Source: Eublepharis macularius | Taxonomy: Eukaryota; Chordata; Lepidosauria; Squamata; Eublepharidae | NCBI RefSeq assembly: GCF_028583425.1 | Contig: NC_072791.1 | Span: forward strand, 191,122,311 to 191,186,310 | Reading direction: 5' to 3' | DNA length: 64,000 nt | Part shown: positions 35,801 through 47,800 of the stretch, one piece after another | Numbering within the stretch: position 1 is the first letter of the stretch | How the letters are laid out: every line of letters begins with the position of its first letter | Notes under the pieces: generated by a model | Databases searched by the model: none | Seen by the model: the letters and a program-made list of their open reading frames with translations, nothing else | What the model was told of the DNA's origin: nothing | Made by a program: the position numbers and the translations under genes

Positions 35801-38800
35801 TTTCATTATCTTACCTACTTTCTCGTGTAATAGTTGCATTTTAATTGTCGTCTTAACTTTTGTATATAAATTTAACTTTTTTTGGTATGGAAAAGAACAT
35901 TTAACTCACCTATTAATTTTTTTGATGGTAGTCTGCATCATCGACTTCTCATCTTGCATCGACTTGGCTTGGTGAATCCGAAAGAACTCAGGGAGCATAT
36001 TCTTCAAGGCTGCGTAACCAGCAACAAGATAGTGATTCTAAGAGACCTAAGCTTTCTTATACATCTACCTCTGGTGTAAGAAGTAATGGCTTAACCACAG
36101 TTTCAGGTAATGTTTGCAAGCTTCACAAGATAAATAAACTTCATGTTGCTGTATGCCAAAGCCTTTTTCTGGTTATTATGTGTATGTGTAAGGTTTTACA
36201 AAATTTCTGTGTTGAGGAAATAAAATACATAAAGAGGACTTTGTTCCCTAGTCAGAGTTCTTAGAATAGTCTGGTTCTCTGCCTGAACTGATTTCCTTTT
36301 ACAGTTCATAAAATGTATTTGTACTCACTCAGTAGAAGTTTAACACATGGTGAAATATCTTTGTTACAGATTGACAAGGGGAAAGGTTTGACAATTGCCA
36401 GAGACACAGATTCATGTCTTGGTTTGCTTTATGAAAAAACTACACACTTTCCACTCTGTTCAGAGGACATTTCATTCCACTTGTGTCCACGTTTAGTGAG
36501 GTCAGGAGTTTTGGGTGTGCACTTCCTTGCCAGCTCATTTCACAGTAAATAGTGAAAGAGCTGCACCTTAATATTCAGAGGAAGTGTCATCCAAAGAGCA
36601 ATCAAAACAGAAGCAGAAGACTTTTCAGTGTTAACTTTCCTGTTTTAGATTCCCCATGGAAGTATAACGATGTGCCCAGATCTTCATCTATGGTACCTGG
36701 GTCGTTAGGAACTGAACTTGTGAGAGAGAGGAGAGAGCTAGAAAGAACAAGACTACCATCCATTGGTAGTCTTGTGGATTACAGTCACAGGAGTGGTGAT
36801 TTTCCATCTTCATCATGTATGTATTGGACACTGGAAATTTGGGGGAACATGTTTTATGCTGGGTTCCATTTTTAATGTTCATGAAAAGTCTGACATCTCA
36901 TTTTTACTTACCTAAGCTCTGTGATTAAGCCCTGACAGCAAGATGTTGGATGTTGAGTTCCTTTAGAAAGTAGCTGTAGCATCGTTTCCATGGGAAAAAT
37001 GAGTTTAAAGCACATACGCTGTTATAATTGACCCTAAAAGTTAGCTTGTGTTGTCAACTTATGTATTGGATCAGTAGATTTCCTACCTGTTACAATGAGC
37101 CTGGTTCATTCTGGTTAATAAAATAGGATCATTGCACAATACTAATTCTGGTGTCCAGAACAAGCAAAAAGAAAAGAGCCACTTCAGGCATGGAAAAATC
37201 TTCCCCATAAGCCATGCATTGTGCTGTCTCCAGAGCTACATTTGTATGAAAAGCATAATGTGTAACCTAGATCATTGACAGATACACTAGTTGTTGCCCC
37301 GAAGTGATTCTTGTGGGATGGAAAAATATGCTGATGCAGAAATCTCTGCTGAATACCAAGGCTATATTTGTGGGTAGCCTAGTTCATGCATTAGCTTCCG
37401 TGCAAATGTGACCCCAGAGGCAGTTACAGTACAGAAGCTAGTTGCATGTATAAAACGGCATTCAGGCTGTCGTCTTTAGCACACTTAACTAAAGCCTGAT
37501 AACAAGTTTTAGATTAGGGGGTGTATATCACTGTATATGCATTAGTATTAAACATGGAGTTTCAGCTTTATGAAAAAGGCAGTTGAAACTAAAAAGTAAT
37601 GAGTCTTCATACTAGTGTTCCCTTGTTGTGGAATTATTAACATTAAAATCCAGGTGAGGTGAAACTAGGTTCAGTTTTTCATTTTACTATTAAAATATTG
37701 AAACATCAGGTTGTCACTGTATTTACAAATGAAGCAATGCTAGATTGTATCTGTTCTTTCTTGTTACATCGTTGTGCCACTTCCCCTTTGTTTACTTTTT
37801 TGTTTTTCTGTCAACTGGCTTCCTAAACACTACAGGGAGTCTACACAAAACCTTTACAACTTTAAATAAGTACAGCTTCTGAGTGAAAGTATAATGTAAC
37901 ATACTTTTTGTACGGTAAAACAACTCAGAGTTCATTACAGCAAAAAAAACGTGTTTTGGAGATCTGAAAAGCCTCATGTTGTGAGAGAGATGGAACATGA
38001 TATTGGGAGAACCTGGAGTCACCGTATTGACTTGACATCCTCCGGGTGATGGGGGGGCTCGTGTTGACTTGGGATTTGGGTAACTGTCAAAATACACTTT
38101 TTGGATATGTTGGATATGCTCTATGTTGTAAACTGCCTGGAACGCTAAATATGGTGGAGAGGCGGTATATAAGTTAAATAAAATAAATAAGAATAAAGCA
38201 AGCTTTATTACTGTTACGTTTTCATTTAACGTATATTGTGATTCAAAGTTGTAAAGGTTTCATGTGGGCACCCTGTATATTTGGAACAAAATTAAAATGT
38301 GTGTTGGATCTTTCAGTCTGTATATGCAAGGGTCAGGAATCATTCCCAAGTTTCCCTCCCTCCAACAGTCTCATCCAACCCTGAGAAAGTTGATTCCTGA
38401 GACTGCAAGTCTCTCTTCCGTCACTGCTGGTGAAGAAGGGAGGACAGGGTGACTTTGTTCCCTCCCCACTACAGCTTCTCTGCCTGCGGTGTTAGTCCAT
38501 GTGGGTTCTGTGAGCCATGGACTCCACTTCTTTGGGATTGTGTGGGACTGCTGGTGTGGAGGGGAACTGTCAGTGCCTTTCAACTGACCACGGGCACCAA
38601 CCCTATAAAAAGCAGAGATGAAAAAATAATGTACTGTATTCATTTGTTAGTTATATTCATAACTAGAGTCTTTTGAAAGTTAATGGGACAGCACGTGTTT
38701 GAGCCATCTGCCTTCAGACTCAGTCCCTGGATGGTTGTTAAAAGGTTGATTCTAATAAAGTGTGTGTGTAGTATTAATGCTGTTGGTGCATTGGCTTGTA

Positions 38801-41800
38801 TGCAGCAGTTTATATATTCAGGTTGCATAAGTGGTGAAGTAACTTCAAATATAGAGTTTACTGTGTTCTCGGCAAAAATGAATGTTGCCGTCCTGTGTGT
38901 ACTTGAGTTACATGGAATGCCAGAGACCTATTACTGAACAAAAATGTTTAAAATTGGACTGCACAATACACTTAGTAATGGCAAGTATAATCATTGCTTC
39001 ATTTAGCTAGTCTTACAATATTGCTTGGTCAATACATATGTTAAAAGAATTAACTTGTTTGTTTATTTTTATTATTCTTCCATGGCAGATCTTCAGGAGA
39101 GATCTGCTTCTTCATATGCACAAGGAGCAAGACCAAAAGACAACTCATTAAGCTCTTTGAGGTTGAACACATCCATGAACCGCCAGTTGCCTTCTGAACA
39201 TCAATCATCATTACACTCTAGAGACCATAGCTGGAGTTCAAGATCTAACTATGTCCCAAGAGAAGGAGAATTTTTGGAAAGGAATATACAGCCAGAGTTT
39301 ACTCATGGTGCCATGAGAAATGGAGCCAGTTCCTCTAGCAGTTCTGAAAGGATCCCACAGTCCCAAAGGTCACTAAGTGAATCTCCTGGAGATACTGAAG
39401 GAAGGCGAACAACTAGGCAACTGCTATCTCGTTTAGCTTCTAGTATGTCCTCTACATTTTTCTCGAGAAGGTCTAGTCAAGATTCTTTGACTTCCAGACA
39501 GTTAGGTTCTGAAGATTCAACGGTTTCAAGACCTCTTTCTTCTACTCAAGCTAGTACTGCTGACACAGCTGCAGCTTCTGAAGGTATAGAAGCTCAGTCT
39601 CCTGATGTTTCTCAGGGATTTAGCTTTCTTAGAAGACGATGGGGCCTGTCCGGTGTTTCACCAAATCCTGGTTCTGATTCAGAAGCTGAGAGTTACAGGC
39701 ATGAGTCTGAAAGTAGAAATGCAGGATCCTGGCTATCATCGTCGCTAAGGAATAGGTGTACACCTTTGTTTTCCAGAAGGAGGAGAGAAGGCAGAGATGA
39801 AACTGCAAGAACCTCTACCTCTGAAATATCGGCTAGACCGCAGCATCTTTTTAGGAGAAGAGAATCGGGTGGTGAAGCATCCCTTGAAGCACAAAGTGAT
39901 TCCCTCAGGCCTACTGCAAGGCCACCAACACCTGCAGTACCAAACAGTGCTACATCCACCTCTGTGCCAGATTCAGTGCACAGTAGAAGAAATTCAGGAA
40001 CATCAGGAATATTTCCTGGTTCTCTCTTGAGGTTTGCAGTACCACCAACACTGGGAAACAACTTATCTGACAATGTTATGATAACTGTAGACATTATTCC
40101 ATCTGGCTGGAATCAGTCTGTTGGGCAAGATAATGACAAGTCCAAAGTACCTCCTTCAAGAGATCCTGAAAAGCTTCAGAAAATTAAAGAGAGGTAAGAA
40201 GCTATTTATTTAAGCCTTTTAAAAAAATTATAAAATGGTGAATGTACTATGAAATCTTCAACTTGGTATTTGGAAAAGTCTTCTAGCAATGGTACATAAA
40301 TGGTTGCTTGGGTTGGGTAAAATTAGTACATAAATGGCATTTTTTCAAGTTGCTTGGGTTGGGAAAAACTGTTAATCTATCACAAGCTTGCAGTGTTTTC
40401 ATGTGATTCCGGTGCATGTTCTCATAAGGGCAGTGCCATTCCAGTCTCTTCATCCTCGTGACTTTTCTTCCTCCCTAGTCTTCTTTTAGAGGATTCTGAA
40501 GAGGAAGAGGGAGATTTGTGCAGAATATGTCAGATGTCATCTACGTCTCCCACTAACCCTTTAATAGAGCCATGCAAATGCACTGGAAGCCTGCGGTATG
40601 TTCATCAGGAGTGTATGAAAAAGTGGCTACAGTCCAAGATTAACTCTGGTAAGGCAGCTTCTTTGTAGAATAGCTGTTTGGGTGACAACAGTATTCTTTG
40701 CATAATTCAGATGTTAAAAATGATTCTGAAAGCTATACATATAAACTGTGAATAAAAAAGCCCAAAATCTGCAAGTCATTGTGTTTGCTTGTTTAACATT
40801 CAGGCTCTAACAGTGAGTTACATGTTCATAAAAGCCTAACAGACACTTTGCTAGGAGGAAGCAGCTGGGGGAGGGGGAGATATGGAGTGAAATTTCCCTG
40901 CCACAACATCTCTGCTTCAAATCCTCATCTTGGAAGTTCTTTTCCAAGCACTGTTAGGCTTTCAGTGGATTTCACTGAGAGAAATGCAGTTATGCTGTTG
41001 GACTTGTCTAGTCCAAACTCCTTCTGATAATGTTAAACTGTAGTTGGAGTATGTTTGGAATGCTTCTGTACAGAGGAATTAATATCCCATAAATCAATGC
41101 ATTGGTATTCTCCTATATTACAGTCAAAGCCAGGGGGGAGGGTATCAAAGTCTATCCTCAGCATAGACCCTAATCTCCCTCCTTGCCAGTTAGATGTGTA
41201 CGGTGGGGAGATTTCCAGGTGGCCTTGAGGGCCCAAAGGCTGCGTGTTTGTGTTTCTCTCAGGTTGCTAAGAAATATTGGCAGTGGAGAGCAACATGTAG
41301 GTGTGAGCCCTGAACTGGATAGTGCTATGAAGTAGGCTGAAGAGAAATGAGCAGCTGTTGATTGCTTCCTGGGGTTTAAGGGCGTGTGTGCGTGTGAATC
41401 TGCCTAGAGGATGCATGCCTGTGAGCCCACATCATCCCACTCATAGTGTTCTTCTAAGCTTTAATTGGAATGCCCCTCATATCTGCTTAGTAAGGAGGGA
41501 GTCTGGTCTCGGAGGACAAGCTTTTCTCTGAGACTAGTTCTCCCTCATCGTGGGGTTCCTCAAGCTTTTATATAAGGGTTGGCAATGGTGGGGGGAGAGG
41601 CAATGTACTGCTGTACTGTTGCCCGTGACACTGCTGCCTTTTTTAGTTCTCCTTTTACTCACTGATGATTACTGTAATGGCTTTAATTGTGTGTGTGTGT
41701 GTATAAAATTTATAAAAATATAAATAAATAAATATAATAACGTATGGAGCCTGAAGACTGTGCTGTACCCATCTTGGTCTTTATTAACTATCAGTACATG

Positions 41801-44800
41801 AAATGCTTTCGTTGTACAGCTTTTGTTGCCCACGGACTTCTGAGAACCAAGTAGACTAATTTGTTTTTTTACCTTTAAAACATTTTTGGCCTTGGTAGTC
41901 ATGTTTCCTCACTTCCATAGATGTGCTTGTCTCACAGTCACGGGCAGAAATAAAAGCTGGCAACGAAACCATATTGAACTCAGTTCTTCCGCAGTATGTT
42001 ACTGTGTTCGCAGTAGATGTTTTCAATGGATAATCTCTTGCCACACAAGGACTCTTTTAAACAATGTATTCATCAAATGACTAAGTTAACCTTGTGGTAA
42101 GTTTTACTATATTAAGAAAACACCATCCGTCCTTAGCTGCGTTCATAAGTGAAGCTGAAAGTACATCAGTGGAAAGTGTAAAACTGTTGGATTGGTAATC
42201 TGAGAATGTATGAATGAACACATTTTTAATGTGTGTGTGTATGACTGTGGCATGTTTAAAGTTCTACTGAGCCAGTTTGGTGTTAGAGCCTGTTTGGTGT
42301 AGTGGTTAAAAGCGTGGGACTCTAATCTGGAGACCTGGGTTTGATTCCCCACTCCTTCACTTGAAGCTAGCTGGGTGACCTTGGGCTAGTCATGGCTCTC
42401 TGGAGCTCTCTCAGCCCCACCCACCTCACAGGGTATTTTGTTGTGGGGATAATAATGACATAGTTTGTAAACTGCTCTGAGTGGACATTAAGTTGTCCTG
42501 AAGGGCAGTATATAAATCAAATGTTGTTGTTATTATTCAAGAAGTACATTAATGGTCTTAGTAAGTAAATTCTGAACAGATGCAAGTTGTTAATTCTATC
42601 CCTGACTCCTGTATTCATTGATATTTACTTTTCCCCTGTTGTTCAGTTACGCATGAAAGTACTGTCTTTTTGTTTTTTTTAGTGGTGATGTATACATAAT
42701 TGTTTCAGACTGGGCACCTTGCTTTTCCAGAAGGCTTTCCAGTCCATGCCAGCTAAAAGTGTCTTTGTCTTGTCTCCTCAGGCTCTTCATTAGAAGCAGT
42801 AACTACTTGTGAACTGTGCAAAGAGAAGCTGCATCTCAATCTTGATGATTTTGATATCCATGAGCTTCATAGAGCACATGCAAATGAACAAGTTAGTATA
42901 TTTTGGCTAATTTGGTAAGTGTCAGTTTAGTGCCGTAAAGGACAGCTTTCTTATAGAAGATAATATCTTTTCTGGACCAATTTGATGCTTCCAAGTATTT
43001 TTACCCATTTTCACTGCAATGGAGAATTTAAGCAACTTACAAAGTAACAAACAAAATGGAAAACCATCACAAGACTTCATATCCTCGGTTGGTCCTGGAT
43101 CTGCTAGCTGGGCTCATTTCAGGGCCACAGGCTGTGAGCCAAAGGCGCAAAAAGGTCCTTTGACTGTTACTCTTTGGCCACGCCCAGGCTAAATACCTAA
43201 AATGGAGGAAGAACAGAAGTCCAGCTGAGATCTTGATCAGCTGGCAAAGATGTCCTGATCCTCCATTTCTTGATGTGTCTAAATCTGCTAAAGAGCACAT
43301 GAGAGTATAAATTTGAAAACTGAGTTATGTTAAGAAAAAATCCATGCACTAAACTTTGGAAGAAGTAGGATAAGATGCTAGAGTGAATATGGGCAAACTG
43401 ATCCTCTTTGCTGATATCTTTTAAGCCTCTTGCGGGTGATTGAATAGAAACAAATATCTCGGCTGCTAAGGGGAAGCAAATCATAGATTTGATTTGGTAG
43501 AAAAGTTTACAGAAGGAGTTGTCAAAGAAAATCTTTACCTGCTTTCCTGAAGCAGCTCTGAAAATCGTACAGGGGCCAGCAGGCGGAGGAAGGGGGGGGG
43601 ATCAGGAGATCCCTTAGGAAAAAATGCAGAATGGTACAGAGCAGGCAGAAATGAGTGAGAGAATTGGGTAGCATCACATCCTTTCTCTGCTACGCCTCTT
43701 GTCCACAAGGCTCTCCCGATTCTCAGGATTTTCCGAGCAAACAGCAGGTGGCTTGGGGGATCCAGCCTGCAAACACTTTTTCTGAACTTTCTCTGGATCC
43801 AGTCCTGTGTCTTTTAGTAGTGGATATTTCTTCCTCTTGGAGGGGCTACAGATTGCAATTTGGCCTCCTTTACTTGGGATGGAGAACTTCTGAACTTTGA
43901 GAGTTACTTTTGAGTGAACATACTTTGTTTTGGTCTACATGAGCTAGCATCTGCACTGCTGCAGCAGAGGAACATAGGTTCAAGGCTTTCATTGTTGGAG
44001 TAAAGGAAATATTTATTATGTATGTTCTGCCTCTCCAGGGACCTGCTCAAGGCAGCTTACAACTAAGATGATAAAGCTATTAAAACAACCATTGGGGAAA
44101 AAAACGCAGGCCATCACCACCAAAACGAGCCAGGGCAAAGCAACAAAATACACTCTGAACAGCCTAAAACGATGTAGATAAAATTATCTTCAGGCCAAAC
44201 GCAGACCAGGAAACACTGGAAAGATAAAACCCCTTAGTAACAAGAGTTAGGTAAAGAATATTTTAGGCTGGCACCTCAAAGTAAGGGAGGCACCAGGTAA
44301 GCCTCACTGGGGATGTCATTCCAAAGACAAGGTGCCACCACTGAAAAAGCCCTTTTTCTGGTTGCCACTGGCCTCACCTCTGAAGGCTGAAACACAGAGC
44401 TGATCTTAACTAGTATACTCAGATCTTAACTAGTATGCTCAACAGTGTATGGGGAGGCACTCCTTCAGGGTACCCTGCCCCCAAGCCGTTTAGGGCTTTA
44501 AAGGTAAGAACAAGCACTTGAATTATGCTTGGAAACAAATGAGTAGCCGATGCAGATGTTTTTAGCAGAGGAATGATATGATGCCTTTATCCATCCTCTT
44601 GACAATCTGCCTGCTCCGTTTTGGACCAACCGAAACTGCATCTAACCTGCAATCTGTGAAGCAGGATCATAGGATATGAGGACACGCACTCACACTCCTA
44701 CCCCAAGACAGACCATTGGTCTGTCAGTAAGTTAAAGTGTTGTCTACTTGGACTTGCAGCAGCTCTCCAGCCTCTCGGGTATTTTACGTTCTCTACTAGC

Positions 44801-47800
44801 AGATCTTTTTAACTGGAGATGCGAAGGACTGAACCTGCATGCAAAGCAGATGCATCACTGAGCCGTGCCCCCTCTTGATTTTGTAGAGGGGTGTGGAAAA
44901 CCTGAAAGCTCTGAGGGAGGGGGGAGCAGAAGAAATCAAGGCCATACTATTGCTTTCAGGTGGTCTGTGAACTCATTGGTCGAAGGTGACGATGGTAGAT
45001 TTCTCCCTTTTTAAACTAATGACACAACTGTAAGCCCTGCATCTTAATTACTAAGATGTTGGAACAGTGCTAAATAAACGCTAAGAGTTAACCATGTGCT
45101 GGTTTCTTTTCGTCAGTGTTGCCTTTAGTCACTGTAACCATTTAAATCAGTTACTGGATTTTAAACCTTGGATAATTGTCAAGCAAATAAATACAACTCG
45201 AGCAAATAAAAAAGCCCCCAAGATTTGCTGCTAATTAGTGTGGCTCTGAAGCTTCATTTTGGTTTCACACGGATGTAACCAAGTACCGTGCAGACTTCCG
45301 TGCTTGTGAGTTCTGTCATGACAAGGCCGTTTTTCTAAAAGGAAGAATTCATTGATCTTGTTGAGATCAGGTACAGAGGTTTTTCATGGATATTGCTTAA
45401 GATAATAACCCCCCTGGGTACGTATAATGGCCCAGAATAACTGGTATAACGTAGCACTAGTATGAATTTCTGACAGTTTAAATGTTTGACTTACCATCTT
45501 TTGTTTACAGGCAGACTATGAATTTATCAGTTCTGGGCTTTACCTTGTAGTGTTGTTACACTTGTGCGAACAGCGCTTTTCAGATATGCTGGGAACTGCG
45601 AGCGAGGCCAACACTCGTGTCCGGGTGAGTCTGGTGTGCTGCTTCTGAAGGGGAAGCAGGTTGTGAAGCCGACTCAGCATGCTTCCTCTCCGCAAAGTTT
45701 ACATGCCTAGAGATCCAAAGGACCATATGAGCATGGAAGGGAGGGGGCTGGAAAAATCCCAACTGCAATGTTCAATTCCCTAAAAAGCCCAAAATGGGGG
45801 CCTAGGAAGACCCTTTGGCAGAGCCCTGTGCTATGCAGCCTGCTTGATTCCACTAAGGAGAAAAACTCATGATCTGTATTTGGCACACGAAGTGGTTGCT
45901 GCTTGCAGGTGAGGCTGTTGGGATCCTATTTATTGAATGCTATTTTCCACTTAAAACTGGAGCAGGCTGGAAGGCTGAATGGGCCTTGGCAGCTCTACTG
46001 TTGTGCTTTAAAACTATGATATTCTCTTAAGGACTCCGTTGTTGGCACACGGCGGATAGTGTGACCTTAAGTACAGTGAACCAGATTCAAATATCTGGGG
46101 GACTATGTTCTGTCTATACCCCTTTCCAAGTACTTTTCATGATGAGTCATTTGTGATGTATGAACTGCTGGATTTTTGATACGGACAGTTCTGCAATTGC
46201 GGCAACTCTTTTCCCAGTGTCTGCAGCTGGAGAGGTTGGCTGGCTATGTCTATGATCCTTTCTGTCCCCTGCAACGTTTGCAGGTTTTGAGTTAATTTCT
46301 GGGACCAGCTAGGGCTGCCTCATATATAGATGAAAAAGCAGAATGCTTGAAACTCTAGAAGGCCATCATTGCGCTGCTAAGTTTTTTGAAAATCGTTTAA
46401 AGCCCTGTGAAATTTTGCGACTTTTAAAATGCCTTCTTTCTGTATTGCTTCTAGTTTATTAATCTTGCAAGAACTCTTCAGGCACACATGGATGATATTG
46501 AAAGTAGGTGGCTTCTGCTTGTTTGAAGTGAAACTAAAGTTAAAACCAACAAGGGAATACAAACTTAAGTGATCTTAAAATGTACAGTACTAAGAACTAA
46601 AACATAGTTGTTTGCTCTGATTTGTAAATTTTATATAGCCTTGGCTGGCTTACCTAATACAACTGAGGGGCTACTGTTTTAGTGCAGAGTTGTAATAACT
46701 TGTAAGAATGGAAAGGAGACCTGGAGATATCTAATCTCCTGCTTTAAGGAAAGATCCTCCAAACACCTCTTTAGTAAGGTGGCTCAGAATATTCAGACAG
46801 TGCTGTGTCCCATGGAGAGGAAGAGCCTAAGAATGGCCAATAGCATCTAGCCAAAGTCAAGCACTTACTACTCATTGAAATAAAGGTTTTAAAAGCCATG
46901 CATAGCTGACTCTGGAAATCAACAGGGCTTTGGCTGGATTATTTTATTACTGGTAATTCAGGTAAGTGAACTTGGATTAATATGGCTTGATGCTAGTCCC
47001 CCCCCCCCCCAGTGGATAGTTGTATTGGAAATTTCTGTCCAGTTGACAAGAACAGTTTTGGCTTAGGAGGAGGACAGTATCTTCCTAGTGTTTCCTTTTT
47101 ATAGACTTCTCGATTGCTCACAGAGAGCTGTCTTCTCAGAACTCATTTCCATTTAAGGAAGGGCTGTTATAGCTGAGTAGGCTATGACTGAGCTGTGTTT
47201 GCTGTTAGCCATCTGGCTTGCCCCTTGCATTTTTGGGACAGTTGCTGCAGTAGCCAACTAGGGCACTGCCCTAAAATAACATGCCCTTTACGCTCTCAGG
47301 AAAGTATGTTTGAGAAGCCAGGGTGTCTGCTCCTTTTGGTGCTTCTCTCTTGTCTCTGATGTTTTCTGGAGGATGCCCACACATCTAAGCATTGGCCTGG
47401 CATTACTATTAGGAGGCAGGGAGAGAACATGTGCTGTTGTGAGTACCTTGGCGTTCCCTGTAGGTCTGTTTTACAGCTGTCTTCTCAATCTGTGGAAATC
47501 CCAGCACTCCTGAATACCAAGTAACATTGTCAAGCTCGTCGTCCAAGATGCTCCCTCTTGTTCTGGTTGGAGCTGGATCAAAGTGGAGTCCAAAAGCACG
47601 ATCGTTCAAGCAGGCTCATAGAGCACTTTGCCCGTCAGTGGTAGTAGGGAGTCTAATTAGTGTGCAGAGAAGGGTCTTTTTAGGGAATAGATAGGAATAT
47701 AGCAAAGATTGACCTCCTCTTTTTGTCCCTGTAGGAAATTTAAGGATACTTACTTCATTACTGTCTTTACTTCTCAATGGAGGAACTACCTGGTTTGTCT

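Larger units (their letters stand above)
42892..45510 (+). other. MARCHF7: MARCHF7 intron 8
   Basis: Contains the LINE fragment at 44005-44680 and the SINE at 44704-44873. Otherwise no feature; short frames near 43067-43900 are not supported. Confidence 0.6.

Noticed and set aside
39693-40094. 133-codon minus-strand frame and a +2 frame over MARCHF7 exon 6
   Set aside because: Shadows of the real exon, caused by its Ser/Arg codon bias.
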